Part shown: one piece after another, positions 45,171-53,328 of the stretch | How positions within the stretch are numbered: the first letter of the stretch is position 1 | Layout: the number at the start of each line of letters is the position of its first letter | NCBI GenBank assembly: GCA_910587775.1 | Contig: CAJUNF010000005.1 | Span: 1-58,596 of the forward strand | DNA: 58,596 nucleotides | From: an uncultured Bacilli bacterium | Lineage (GTDB): Bacteria > Bacillota_I > Bacilli_A > RF39 > UBA660 | Direction: 5' to 3' | Notes under the pieces: model-generated | Told to the model about the DNA's origin: nothing | Databases searched by the model: none | Seen by the model: the letters and a program-made list of their open reading frames with translations, nothing else | Position numbers and translations under genes: made by a program

Positions 45171-46915
45171 TCTAATATAGCTTTAATTCTTCTAACTCCT
45201 GCACTTGATGCTTCTTCTTTTTTTATCTTGAAATGTCCTAATTCGCTTGTTTTTGTTACATGTGGTCCTCCACATATTTCTTTTGATATATTCCCAATAA
45301 AATAAACATTAACAATATCAGGATATTTTTCAATAAACATAGCTTCAGCTCCTAATTCTAGGGCTTTTTGTTTGCTCATTTCTTCTTTTGTTACAGTTAG
45401 ATCTTCTTTTATCCATTGATTTACTAAGTTTTCTACTTTTTCTTTTTCTTCTTCTGTTAGTTTGTGATCACAGTTAAAATCAAAACGCATACGATCTACT
45501 GTAATGTTACTTCCTTTTTGATGTGTATCAGGACCAATAACAATTTTTAATGCAGCGTTTAGTAAATGAGTTGCTGTATGATATTTGGTTTCTATTTCTC
45601 CATCTCCTGCTAAACCACCTTTAAATTTTCCTGCTGATGCAGTTCTAGATTTTTCTTGGTGATCTAGAAAATGCTTTTTAAATCCTTCTTCATCTACTTT
45701 CATTTTTCTTTCTGTTGCAAGTTCTATTGTAAGTTCAATTGGGAATCCATAAGTATCATAAAGATGAAAAGCATTTAAACCATCTATTTCATTCGTTTTG
45801 GTAACAATTTTTTCAAACTCTTTTAAGCCTTTTTCTAATGTTCGATTAAATTTATTTTTCTCATCTACTAAAATTTTTAAAACATTATTAGCATTTTCTT
45901 TTATTTCAAGGTAATAGTTTTGATATAAAGATATAATTTCTTTTGCAATCTCTTGTTCCCAATTACTATTTATATCAATTCCTAGTTGTTTTGCATAACG
46001 AATAGCACGACGAATTAATCTTCTTAAAATGTAGCCTTGATCTGTGTTACTTGGAACAATACCAGCTGGGTCTGCAGCAATAAAGACACTTGTTCTTATA
46101 TGATCAGCAATAATTCGCATTGCTTTTTCATTTCCTTTGTAAGGAAGAGATGATATCTCTTCTATTTTTTTTATAACTGGAATCCATACTGATGAAGCAT
46201 AATTATCCGTTACGCCTTCTACAACAGCAACAATTCTTTCATAACCCATTCCTGTATCTACGTTTTTCTTTGGAAGCATTTTGATAGTACCATCTGCTTC
46301 ACGATTAAACTCCATAAAAACATTATTCCAAATTTCTACCCAACGATCGTCTTCTTTATCAAACTTTTCTGGAATTTCATCATCACTACGCCAATAAAAT
46401 ATTTCTGTATCAGATCCGCAAGGACCAGTTTCACCTGCTGCCCAAAAGTTATCCTCTACTCCTAAATATGCAATTCTTTCTTTTGGTATTCCATGCATAT
46501 TCCAAAGATTAGCACTTTCTTCATCTCTTGGAATTTGATCATTTCCTTCAAATACAGTAACAGCTAATCGTTCCAATGGAATATTTAAAATACTCGTTAA
46601 AAACTCAAAACTAAAGGCAATACTTTCCTTTTTAAAATAGTCTCCTAAGCTCCAATTTCCTAACATTTCAAAGAAAGTATGATGTGTTTTATCCCCAACT
46701 TCTTCTAAATCAGTTAATCGAACACATTTTTGATAATCACAAAGTCTAGTTCCACTTGGATGTGTTTGACCCATTAAATAAGGAATTAATGGTTGCATGC
46801 CAGCTGTATTAAATAATACAGATGGATCATTTTCTGGAACAATTGGAGCACTAGGAATTTTCGTGTGTCCTTTACTTACAAAATAGTTTATATATAAATC
46901 TTTTAAATTTTTCAT
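45167..46915 (-). CDS. alaS: Alanyl-tRNA synthetase lacking the C-terminal C-Ala domain
   Basis: 582 aa, against about 870-880 in most bacteria. Catalytic and tRNA-recognition parts are intact (FNTAGMQPLIPYL, then FFEMLGNWSLGDYFK near the N-terminus). The editing domain retains its zinc ligands His446, His450 (HTATH), Cys548 and His552 (CGGPH, with Pro in place of the usual Thr). The protein ends at RRIKAILD, exactly where the editing domain ends; the C-Ala/DHHA1 part is missing. No remnant of it is seen downstream. It charges tRNA-Ala and removes mischarged Ser/Gly. It follows a T-box and a kinase-like gene. Confidence 0.93.
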   Translation of the reverse strand: MKNLKDLYINYFVSKGHTKIPSAPIVPENDPSVLFNTAGMQPLIPYLMGQTHPSGTRLCDYQKCVRLTDLEEVGDKTHHTFFEMLGNWSLGDYFKKESIAFSFEFLTSILNIPLERLAVTVFEGNDQIPRDEESANLWNMHGIPKERIAYLGVEDNFWAAGETGPCGSDTEIFYWRSDDEIPEKFDKEDDRWVEIWNNVFMEFNREADGTIKMLPKKNVDTGMGYERIVAVVEGVTDNYASSVWIPVIKKIEEISSLPYKGNEKAMRIIADHIRTSVFIAADPAGIVPSNTDQGYILRRLIRRAIRYAKQLGIDINSNWEQEIAKEIISLYQNYYLEIKENANNVLKILVDEKNKFNRTLEKGLKEFEKIVTKTNEIDGLNAFHLYDTYGFPIELTIELATERKMKVDEEGFKKHFLDHQEKSRTASAGKFKGGLAGDGEIETKYHTATHLLNAALKIVIGPDTHQKGSNITVDRMRFDFNCDHKLTEEEKEKVENLVNQWIKEDLTVTKEEMSKQKALELGAEAMFIEKYPDIVNVYFIGNISKEICGGPHVTKTSELGHFKIKKEEASSAGVRRIKAILD

Positions 46916-46932
46916 TTTTATTCCTCCATTTT

Positions 46933-47463
46933 TTATTTTATATCTTCTAGCATCTCGCTCATTTTTTTATTTAGTTCTTTTTTATTATCATTTACAATAA
47001 TAAAATCAAAATCATCATATTGATCTAAGGCATGTTCTGTTTCATGCTCTTGTTCTTCTTTATTTAAATCATAATGACCATGTTCATTTATTACATAAAA
47101 GGAATATACTTCCAAATACTTCTTTTTTAATATTTCGATTTCTTGTGGAAACCGTACATCAGCAATTACAATATTATCAAAAAATTTTTCATAAACTTTG
47201 ATATCTTCTAACATTCTATTTATAAGAAAATCTGGATCATTTAAATTTTTTCGGATAAAAGAACCCATATTTTGTAAAAATTTACGTGGTTTTGGTTCTG
47301 TGTTCCATTCCCAATCAGTCATTTCAGTAGCAAATAATTTAATATATTTACTATATTCTGTAATTACTGTTTTTTCATTTTTTTGATTATAGTAATCTTT
47401 AATGCTTTGTCCTACACTAAATTTTCCACTTCTGGCTTTTCCTGATATTAAAAATATACGCAT
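46933..47463 (-). CDS. P-loop deoxynucleoside monophosphate kinase-like protein
   Basis: 176 aa. The N-terminal P-loop is ISGKARSGKFSVG (res. 6-18), resembling the GKxRSGKDT loop of phage-type dNMP kinases. The DVRFPQEIE segment at about 101-109 is a hallmark of that group. A His/Glu-rich stretch (about 132-147) follows. Its substrate is unknown. GGAAGTG precedes the ATG. It is the first gene after the alanine T-box and lies 17 bases before alaS, so its expression should follow alanine starvation, which is odd for a nucleotide kinase. Confidence 0.72.
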   Translation of the reverse strand: MRIFLISGKARSGKFSVGQSIKDYYNQKNEKTVITEYSKYIKLFATEMTDWEWNTEPKPRKFLQNMGSFIRKNLNDPDFLINRMLEDIKVYEKFFDNIVIADVRFPQEIEILKKKYLEVYSFYVINEHGHYDLNKEEQEHETEHALDQYDDFDFIIVNDNKKELNKKMSEMLEDIK

Positions 47464-47483
47464 TTCTCACTTCCTTTTCCAAT

Positions 47484-47630
47484 AAAAAAGATACCACAAA
47501 TTTTAAGGAGCAATTCTGCGGTACCATCCTTTATATTACTTAATTTTGATAACGGCATGGCCGGTTAATCTCTAAAGGTAGCAATAAAAGAATTTTCTTA
47601 TAAGTTTTCACCAAACACTTACTCTCTAAA
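47484..47630 (-). promoter_or_regulatory. T-box riboswitch, probably alanine-specific
   Basis: Minus strand order: stem I begins at AGAGAG (47622-47627), followed by a hairpin containing GTTTGGTGAAA. A GCT triplet followed by ACC (47580-47582) fits an alanine specifier. The T-box core AGGATGGTACCGCAG lies at 47516-47530. A terminator forms between GGTACCGCA and TGTGGTATC (47517-47525 and 47490-47498, 9 bp with two G-U pairs) and ends in six T. Uncharged tRNA-Ala should favour the antiterminator and switch on the kinase-like gene and alaS. The leader begins directly after the permease stop and no promoter is evident between them. Confidence 0.9.
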
Positions 47631-47643
47631 AAGAAATAGTTCT

Positions 47644-48813
47644 TTATTTTCCTTCTTCATCGATTAATATGTATTTTTTGTCTTCAAATAAATTATATTT
47701 TTCTACAAAAAATTTAAATACGACTTTCGCTAATGCAATACATGGAGTAGCTAAAATCATTCCTAATATACCAAAGAAATGTTCAAAAATCAATAACCCT
47801 AAAATAATGGTTACTGGATGAAGTTTCATCGTTTTACTCATTACTACAGGTTGCAGAATAAAATTTTCTACTAATTGGACAATTACTGCTACAATGATTG
47901 CCATTATTCCAATTAAATTACTTTGACTAAAACCAATAATTACAGCTGCAGCTCCACCAATATATGGACCAACATAAGGAATTAAATCCGTAAGTCCACA
48001 GAAGAAACCAAATAATAAAGGAGCCTGAAGACCTATTGCAGCAAAACCAATTGAATCACAAGCAAAAACCATTGTTGCAACCAAAAGAGTTCCATTTACG
48101 CATTTTCTTACTTCTGTACTAATATTTGTAATTAAAAGTGATAATTCAAAACGATTTTTCTTAGGGAATAAATGTAACAAATGAGTATTGATTGAATCAA
48201 AATCAAAAAGCATATATAATCCAATAATTAATCCAAATCCAATGGTTAACAGACTTGAAAAGAAATTACCTACAAAATTGATCACAGAAGCGGGCAAGTT
48301 GGTTGTAAAATCTACAAAGAAACTATTCATGGTTTCCATTAAATTTTGTTTTACATTACTTAAATCTATTCCTTTACCTGTGCTGATATTATCAAGTAAG
48401 GTAGTAATGTAATCCTCTACACTTTGAAATATCTCTGGTAAATTATTTAATAGTTCATTTAATTGAGTATAAATTGTTGGTATTAAAATACGAATAAAAA
48501 CAATTAGGAATACAATTAATATTGTATAAAGAAGTAAAGAACTTATTATTCTTGGTATTCCTTTTTGCTCCATTTTTTTTACTAAAGGATTTAGAATCCA
48601 TGCTATTATAAATCCAATAAACAAAGGCGATAAAACTTTTAGTACGCTTAGAACAAAAGAAATAATCCCCCATTCTCTAGCTATAATCGTTATGATCAAA
48701 ATAATTGCTATCATCATTACTACATAAAATAAGTGTAGTATTTTTTTGGATAAGCTTACAACCTCATTTACTTCATTTATATCTAATTTTTCTTTTGGTT
48801 TGCGGAAATTCAT
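47644..48813 (-). CDS. AI-2E family transporter / permease (YrrI-like)
   Basis: 389 aa with about eight membrane segments. The family pattern is clear: IGFIIAWILNPLVKKME near the N-terminus and GLTDLIPYVGPYIGG then FILQPVVMSKTMKLHPV in the C-terminal half. Members export small molecules or act as sodium/proton exchangers; the AI-2 label is not evidence of quorum sensing. It sits just upstream of the alaS T-box, as yrrI does in Bacillus. AAGGAGG precedes the ATG. Confidence 0.9.
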   Translation of the reverse strand: MNFRKPKEKLDINEVNEVVSLSKKILHLFYVVMMIAIILIITIIAREWGIISFVLSVLKVLSPLFIGFIIAWILNPLVKKMEQKGIPRIISSLLLYTILIVFLIVFIRILIPTIYTQLNELLNNLPEIFQSVEDYITTLLDNISTGKGIDLSNVKQNLMETMNSFFVDFTTNLPASVINFVGNFFSSLLTIGFGLIIGLYMLFDFDSINTHLLHLFPKKNRFELSLLITNISTEVRKCVNGTLLVATMVFACDSIGFAAIGLQAPLLFGFFCGLTDLIPYVGPYIGGAAAVIIGFSQSNLIGIMAIIVAVIVQLVENFILQPVVMSKTMKLHPVTIILGLLIFEHFFGILGMILATPCIALAKVVFKFFVEKYNLFEDKKYILIDEEGK

Positions 48814-48816
48814 TGT

Positions 48817-48828
48817 ACATCCTCCTTA
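48817..48828 (-). promoter_or_regulatory. Probable ribosome site of the permease gene
   Basis: AAGGAGG with good spacing precedes the ATG at 48813. An extended -10 (TGGTATAAT on the minus strand, about 15 bases further up) is the likely promoter and may also feed the T-box leader. Confidence 0.5.
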
Positions 48829-48873
48829 TTTTTATTATACCATTATTAAGAGAAAAAATTGCAAATTTTAAAT

Positions 48874-48901
48874 AAAAAAACAGAATTATTACATTCCGTT
48901 T
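48874..48901 (-). terminator. Intrinsic terminator of the acidic-tail membrane protein gene
   Basis: A 9-bp stem with one G-U pair (48878-48886 and 48893-48901, 6-nt loop) followed by T residues on the minus strand. It overlaps the last codons and stop of the gene. Confidence 0.8.
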
Positions 48902-49815
48902 CCATTATTTCTTGGATAATTTTCAATATCACTTTCTAAACTTGAAAATACAATGTTTGAGTGATTTGTTTCTCCTTGATTCGAATTTAATTTTGGTAGG
49001 TCAATAGTCTTTGGTAATTCAATCTTTGGTTTTGCTGGTGTAGTTTCAGTTACTACTGGTGTAACCTCTTCTGTAATTGGTTTCATTTGTTCTATTGGTT
49101 CTTCATTCTTTTTATTTACAAACACAGAGCTAAATTGAGTTGGACTAGGCATTTTTGGTTTTTCAGTTGGTTCAAACTGTACAATTCTTTCTGGTTCTTC
49201 TTCAATTACAGGTTTCATTTCACTTTGATCAACCATGTTTAATGGATTTAGTTCTTTATCTTCTTTTATAATTGGTTCTACAAAAGAAAGTGGCTCATCT
49301 TCTATAATTGGAGATTTTTCTATATTAATTTTTTCTTCTTGTTCTGTAATGCTTTCTAATTCTTTAGAAATAGAATCTGCCAAAGCATCAAAATCAAAAT
49401 TCATTTTTGGAGGCTCATAATTTTCTTCAACTGGTTGTGTAAATTCTGGAGTTGGAACCTCACTCATTAGATTATCTTCTACTTCTACTAGATTATCTAA
49501 AGAAGGTACTTCATTCATTACAGTATTATTTATTAAAGGAGAATCTTGATGTATTTCTGTTTCCTCTGTAGATGTTGGCCTTTCAAAAATCTTTGGATCA
49601 ATATTTAACTGAACTGTTGGTTGTTCATCTCTAAAGGCATTTTGTGCCAGTGTATTATTTACTTCTAAGCTTTTTGTTTCTGCTAGTTTTCTCTCTTTTT
49701 GGTCCTTTTTTCCAAAAAATAGGACAATTAAAAACGCTAGCACTAAAATGGATATTACTATGAATAAGATAATTCCAAAATTATCATTACTATATAGAGT
49801 ATTTAGAAAATCCAT
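48889..49815 (-). CDS. Single-pass membrane protein with long acidic, proline-rich cytoplasmic tail
   Basis: 308 aa from the ATG at 49815 (GGTGGTG upstream). One transmembrane helix lies at about 13-34 (IILFIVISILVLAFLIVLFF) followed by the basic GKKDQKERK. This predicts a short outer N-terminus and an inner tail of about 270 residues, rich in Glu, Pro, Thr and Ser and likely disordered. No domain is recognised. The layout recalls division or cell-wall scaffold proteins (EzrA/ZipA-like topology), but there is no sequence support. It is transcribed alone from its own promoter, which overlaps a palindrome. Confidence 0.72.
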   Translation of the reverse strand: MDFLNTLYSNDNFGIILFIVISILVLAFLIVLFFGKKDQKERKLAETKSLEVNNTLAQNAFRDEQPTVQLNIDPKIFERPTSTEETEIHQDSPLINNTVMNEVPSLDNLVEVEDNLMSEVPTPEFTQPVEENYEPPKMNFDFDALADSISKELESITEQEEKINIEKSPIIEDEPLSFVEPIIKEDKELNPLNMVDQSEMKPVIEEEPERIVQFEPTEKPKMPSPTQFSSVFVNKKNEEPIEQMKPITEEVTPVVTETTPAKPKIELPKTIDLPKLNSNQGETNHSNIVFSSLESDIENYPRNNGNGM

Positions 49816-49833
49816 TTTACTCACCACCTTTTT

Positions 49834-49875
49834 TATTCTATTGATAGAATATCATAAAATTCTTGTGAAAGTCAA
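49834..49875 (-). promoter_or_regulatory. Promoter with overlapping palindrome
   Basis: Minus strand TTGACT (49870-49875), 18 bp, TATTCT (49846-49851). The -10 is half of an inverted repeat TATTCTA-N4-TAGAATA (49834-49851), a possible operator for an unknown repressor. Confidence 0.55.
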
Positions 49876-49949
49876 TAGGAGTACTTCTAACTTTCATTTC
49901 TTTTCTAGGAATCATATTTTTTCCAAAAAAAACATCTAATATTTTCTTA

Positions 49950-50159
49950 TTACATGTTTTTTGTCATTTGATTCATTACTTGTCTAACTTGTTTTTGACT
50001 TGGCTTTCTTCCCATACTCGTCATCATTGCTTCAATCATTTTTTCATTGATTGGCGGATTTTTTTTCATATATTTTTTCGTAACAGTTCGTGCTATTAGA
50101 AAACCAATTACTGCACCTATGACAAGCCCTAATAAAACTAATAAAATGTCTCCTATCAT
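49950..50159 (-). CDS. yneF: YneF family small membrane protein (UPF0154)
   Basis: 69 aa. An N-terminal membrane helix (about 3-24, LLVLLGLVIGAVIGFLIA) is followed by the conserved cytoplasmic part NPPINEKMIEAMMTSMGRKPS and KQVRQVMNQM. Its function is unknown. AAGGAGG precedes the ATG. The tkt-sirA-yneF order matches Bacillus. Confidence 0.93.
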   Translation of the reverse strand: MIGDILLVLLGLVIGAVIGFLIARTVTKKYMKKNPPINEKMIEAMMTSMGRKPSQKQVRQVMNQMTKNM

Positions 50160-50209
50160 AAAGCCTCCTTAGTTCTTTTATTGTACTAAAACTTTTTTAT
50201 AAACTCAAG

Positions 50210-50626
50210 TTATAATGCTATTTTTTCAAGCCAAAAGTAGTCTTTGTTTTCAAAATCACAAAAAAATAAATTATTTTCTTTTTCTAATTCTTTTAAAAAT
50301 GTAGGTCTTGGAACAGAACTTTCTAATTCTAAATATGTTTTATTTACAATTAATTTTGTTTGCTCACTACGATATACATCACAAATTTGATGAACATTAC
50401 GGTATTTTGTATAAAAATAATTTTCTTTATACTTTTTAAAAAGAGCCACATCAATTTGCTTTGGATTTAGTTTTTCAATAATTCTTTCAAATAAATCTAT
50501 TCCTAATTCTAAATCATTTTTATCTACATAATAAATTTGTTCCAGAGTACGGTATAAATGATGTGGATTTTTTTTAGTTAAAATGGCAAATTCTTCTTTT
50601 ATTTTAAAAATAAAAAATTGTCTCAT
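50210..50626 (-). CDS. sirA: SirA-like sporulation inhibitor of replication
   Basis: 138 aa from the ATG at 50626 (GGGTG upstream). Two family patterns match Bacillus SirA: the N-terminal FFIFKIKEEFA (compare YLIKEEFA) and the C-terminal CDFENKDYFWLEK (compare DFNSKRYGWL). SirA binds DnaA domain I and blocks new replication rounds at sporulation onset. Its place between tkt and yneF is the same as in Bacillus, which strongly supports the call despite low identity. With sigG it points to a sporulating lineage. No Spo0A box was found upstream, but the leader is short. Confidence 0.75.
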   Translation of the reverse strand: MRQFFIFKIKEEFAILTKKNPHHLYRTLEQIYYVDKNDLELGIDLFERIIEKLNPKQIDVALFKKYKENYFYTKYRNVHQICDVYRSEQTKLIVNKTYLELESSVPRPTFLKELEKENNLFFCDFENKDYFWLEKIAL

Positions 50627-50675
50627 AAACTTCACCCACTGTTACTTTAACAGATGAAGAAAGAAAAAAATGTCG

Positions 50676-50699
50676 AAAAAAAAGAGATGACTCTCTTTT
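50676..50699 (-). terminator. Intrinsic terminator of the transketolase homologue
   Basis: A perfect 8-bp stem (50680-50687 and 50692-50699, loop GTCA on the minus strand) overlaps the stop codon and is followed by a run of T. Confidence 0.88.
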
Positions 50700-52677
50700 A
50701 TTTTAATAAAGTTTCTACTTTTAATTTTAAACTTTGATAGTCAAAGCCCATCTTTTTGGCTACTTCATTTGGATGAGCACTGTACCCAAATTCATTAATA
50801 CCAATTACATAATCCTTATTTGTAGCAAATTGAGTCCAAATAAGAGGATTTTCTGCTGAAATTACAATACGTTTTACTATAGAAGGAAGAATTTCATTTT
50901 GGTATTCTTTTCCTTCACTTAAGAATAGTTCCATAGATACTACAGAAACGACACGAATATCTAATCCTATTTGTTCAAAATCATAAGACATTTGTAAGGC
51001 ATATAGTAGTTCACTACCAGAGCTAATTATTATTCCATCTAATTTTGACTTTTCCTTTTTTATAATATAAGCTCCTCTTTCTACTAATTTCGCATTACTA
51101 CCTGGTAATTTTGGTGTATCATTTTTGGTAATAATTAAAGCAGATGGTAAATTCTTTTTTAAAATACATTCCCATGATCCCATAACTTCCATTATGTCTC
51201 CTGGACGGTAACAGATTAAATTAGGTGTAGTATGAAGCATTGCAAGTTGTTCTACTGGTTGCATAATTGGTCCATCTTCACCAATGTGTATTGAGTCATG
51301 AGTAAAAATATAAGTTATAGGTAAATTCATAAAAGCCGATAATCTTAATGATGGTTTTAAATAATCTGCGTATACTAATTTACAACTTCCATAAACTTTC
51401 AAACCCACTAAAGACATACCATTTAATATACCTGCCATCGCTCTTTCTCTAGATCCGAAACGTATATTTCGACCTAACTTATTTTTATAACTTTGTTCTC
51501 CTGTATTATTTAAATAGGTTTGACATGAAGAAGAGGACTCAGCACTACCACCTAAAAATAAATTCGTTTTTCCCCCAATAATATTAAGTATTTTTAAATT
51601 TGTTTCTCTTAAAGATTCACGATAGTTATCATTTATTTTATAGTTATCACTATTAAAATCTATATATAATTGTTTTCTTTCTAATGTTTGTATTAATTCC
51701 ATTAAACGTGGATTTTGATTACTCTCTAATCTTTTATATAATTCTAGCCACTTACGATATTTCTTTTCTGTTCGGTCATTTATGCTTTTTTGAAAAAATA
51801 TAATACTATCTTTCGAAATTTCAAATGGTGGTAAAAATAAATTCCATTTTTTTCTTAAATTAGCAACATCATCGGTTGTTAAAGGTTTATTGTATACAAT
51901 ATTTTTATTTTCATTAAATGACTCTTTTCCCAACACTGTTTTAAAAATAAGTAAAGATGGTTTTCCACTTCTTTTGGCAGAAGATATAGCTTTATCAATA
52001 TCACGGACATTAGAGCCATCTTTTAAATAATCTACATAAAAACCTAGGGCTTGATATTTTCTAATTACATCTTCTTGAAATATCTCGTTAGTTGGTCCAT
52101 CTTCTGTAATTTGTGTAGAGTTATATAAAATTATTAAATTATCTAATTGTTGTGATCCTGCAAATGATAACGCTTCATTTGTAATGCCTTCCATAAAATC
52201 TGAGTCACTACATAAACAATAAACATAGTAATCTATTAGACGTAAACGATCGTCTTCGCTTTCTAAGACAGATTTAGTGTATCTCCTTGCAAGACTTAAA
52301 CCTACAGCACAAGAAATTCCTTCTCCACGTAATCCAGTAGTTGCATCAATTCCTGGAGTAAGGCCAAATTCTGGATGAGCTGGTGTAATACTGTCAATAG
52401 AACGATACTTCATTAAGTCTTCTTTTTTTATTTGATATCCAGCCATGTGTAGTACTGCATAAATCAAACTAGAAGCTTCTGCACATGAAACAACAACACG
52501 ATCATGATTTATCCAATTAGGATCATTTGGTCTTATATGAAGGTGTCTATGGTATAGCGCATACACAATGGGAGCCATGCTAAGAGCAATTCCAGGTGAC
52601 CCACTTCCTGCTCTAGTAATCATATCTATGCTTAATATTTTTAGTTCATTTAATGCACGAATATCATCCTGATTCAT
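50698..52677 (-). CDS. tkt: Transketolase homologue with altered active site (probable pseudoenzyme)
   Basis: 659 aa, full transketolase length and all three domains, in the conserved lexA-tkt-sirA position. However many residues invariant in active enzymes are changed: the His of SGHPG is Ser27; the His of AGHGS is Glu67; GDGD of the thiamine diphosphate motif is SDSD (157-160); the Asn metal ligand in DSNDIS is Thr (NSTQIT); the His in VHGAPL is Tyr; the His in GPTHQP is Met (GPIMQP); and Arg in LTRQN is Lys. The cofactor glutamate (SRERAM), THDSI and GEDGP are kept. It probably does not catalyse ketol transfer and may be structural or regulatory. The frame is intact, so it is not simply decaying. 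Confidence 0.88.
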   Translation of the reverse strand: MNQDDIRALNELKILSIDMITRAGSGSPGIALSMAPIVYALYHRHLHIRPNDPNWINHDRVVVSCAEASSLIYAVLHMAGYQIKKEDLMKYRSIDSITPAHPEFGLTPGIDATTGLRGEGISCAVGLSLARRYTKSVLESEDDRLRLIDYYVYCLCSDSDFMEGITNEALSFAGSQQLDNLIILYNSTQITEDGPTNEIFQEDVIRKYQALGFYVDYLKDGSNVRDIDKAISSAKRSGKPSLLIFKTVLGKESFNENKNIVYNKPLTTDDVANLRKKWNLFLPPFEISKDSIIFFQKSINDRTEKKYRKWLELYKRLESNQNPRLMELIQTLERKQLYIDFNSDNYKINDNYRESLRETNLKILNIIGGKTNLFLGGSAESSSSCQTYLNNTGEQSYKNKLGRNIRFGSRERAMAGILNGMSLVGLKVYGSCKLVYADYLKPSLRLSAFMNLPITYIFTHDSIHIGEDGPIMQPVEQLAMLHTTPNLICYRPGDIMEVMGSWECILKKNLPSALIITKNDTPKLPGSNAKLVERGAYIIKKEKSKLDGIIISSGSELLYALQMSYDFEQIGLDIRVVSVVSMELFLSEGKEYQNEILPSIVKRIVISAENPLIWTQFATNKDYVIGINEFGYSAHPNEVAKKMGFDYQSLKLKVETLLK

Positions 52678-52701
52678 AATACACCTTCTTATTCTTTTAT
52701 A

Positions 52702-52730
52702 AGTATATCAAATTTTCAAAAATACTCCAA
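52702..52730 (-). promoter_or_regulatory. Promoter of the transketolase homologue
   Basis: Minus strand TTGGAG (52725-52730), 17 bp, TATACT (52702-52707), with AAGAAGGTG before the ATG. Confidence 0.55.
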
Positions 52731-52734
52731 TAAC

Positions 52735-53040
52735 TTATGCGTAATGTTGTGTCAGCATTTGATGATTTTCGTCTAAAAAGGCATCAAATATATTAATTTC
52801 TAATTTATAGCAAAGTGATAAGAGGACGGAAAAAATATTGGTTACATCTATTTTTTGAGAAATTTTATCTTCTTCAAACATATCTTTTGCTAAATCTATT
52901 ACTTTTTCAAATAATGAAAAAATTTCATCATCTAATAAACTATCATGATATTTTTCTTTCATAATATCTTCTACATATTTTTGAATAATCACTAAACTTC
53001 CTTTTGTTTTAATTTTCTTTAATAATTCTTTCTTGCACAT
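52735..53040 (-). CDS. Small unknown helical protein downstream of the SOS-type peptide gene
   Basis: 101 aa, soluble, helical, no recognised family. GGGATG precedes the ATG. It starts 14 bases after the 51-aa membrane peptide gene and is probably co-transcribed with it from the lexA divergent region, so SOS control is plausible. It has two cysteines (near the N-terminus and LLSLCYKL) and an acidic centre. Confidence 0.65.
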   Translation of the reverse strand: MCKKELLKKIKTKGSLVIIQKYVEDIMKEKYHDSLLDDEIFSLFEKVIDLAKDMFEEDKISQKIDVTNIFSVLLSLCYKLEINIFDAFLDENHQMLTQHYA

Positions 53041-53054
53041 ATTATCATCCCTTT

Positions 53055-53210
53055 CTAATTTTGAAATGCAATTTCACTTTCTAAATAATTGATGGTAGTT
53101 TTATTTTGATTATTTAAATAACGACACCGTTCATTTAACATTAATACTCCTAAAATTATTATTCCGTAGAATAAAATTAATCCGCCATATTTTTTCATTA
53201 ATTCATTCAT
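53055..53210 (-). CDS. 51-residue membrane peptide divergent from lexA (YneA-position)
   Basis: A short frame with a strong AGAGGGAG ribosome site. An N-terminal membrane helix (about 8-26, GGLILFYGIIILGVLML) is followed by about 25 polar residues. It occupies the place of the Bacillus SOS division inhibitor yneA, divergent from lexA, with candidate LexA boxes between. YneA is about twice as long and has a LysM domain; none is seen here. The role as an SOS cell-division inhibitor is inferred from position, size and topology only. Confidence 0.6.
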   Translation of the reverse strand: MNELMKKYGGLILFYGIIILGVLMLNERCRYLNNQNKTTINYLESEIAFQN

Positions 53211-53242
53211 TTTTACTCCCTCTTTCCAAATTCATTTTATAA

Positions 53243-53256
53243 CATACATGTGTTCG
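53243..53256. promoter_or_regulatory. Weak candidate LexA box
   Basis: CATAC-ATGT-GTTCG matches the Bacillus SOS box CGAAC-N4-GTTCG fully in the right half and at three of five positions in the left. It lies 33 bases before the 51-aa gene. Confidence 0.35.
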
Positions 53257-53270
53257 CGTCAATATATTTT

Positions 53271-53284
53271 TGAACAAATGTTTG
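53271..53284. promoter_or_regulatory. LexA (SOS) box
   Basis: TGAAC-AAAT-GTTTG closely matches CGAAC-N4-GTTCG and overlaps the -35 of the lexA promoter. It supports autoregulation of lexA and SOS control of the divergent small genes. Confidence 0.75.
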
Positions 53285-53310
53285 ACACTGTTTACAAACT
53301 ATGTTAAGAT
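53282..53310 (+). promoter_or_regulatory. lexA promoter
   Basis: Perfect TTGACA (53282-53287), 17 bp, TAAGAT (53305-53310), 18 bases before the start codon; the -35 overlaps the LexA box. Confidence 0.7.
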
Positions 53311-53328
53311 GTTAATGGGTGATTATAT

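Noticed and set aside
47644..48813. Autoinducer-2 quorum-sensing exporter
   Set aside because: The family name is not evidence of AI-2 transport; many members move other ions or solutes and no luxS is seen here.
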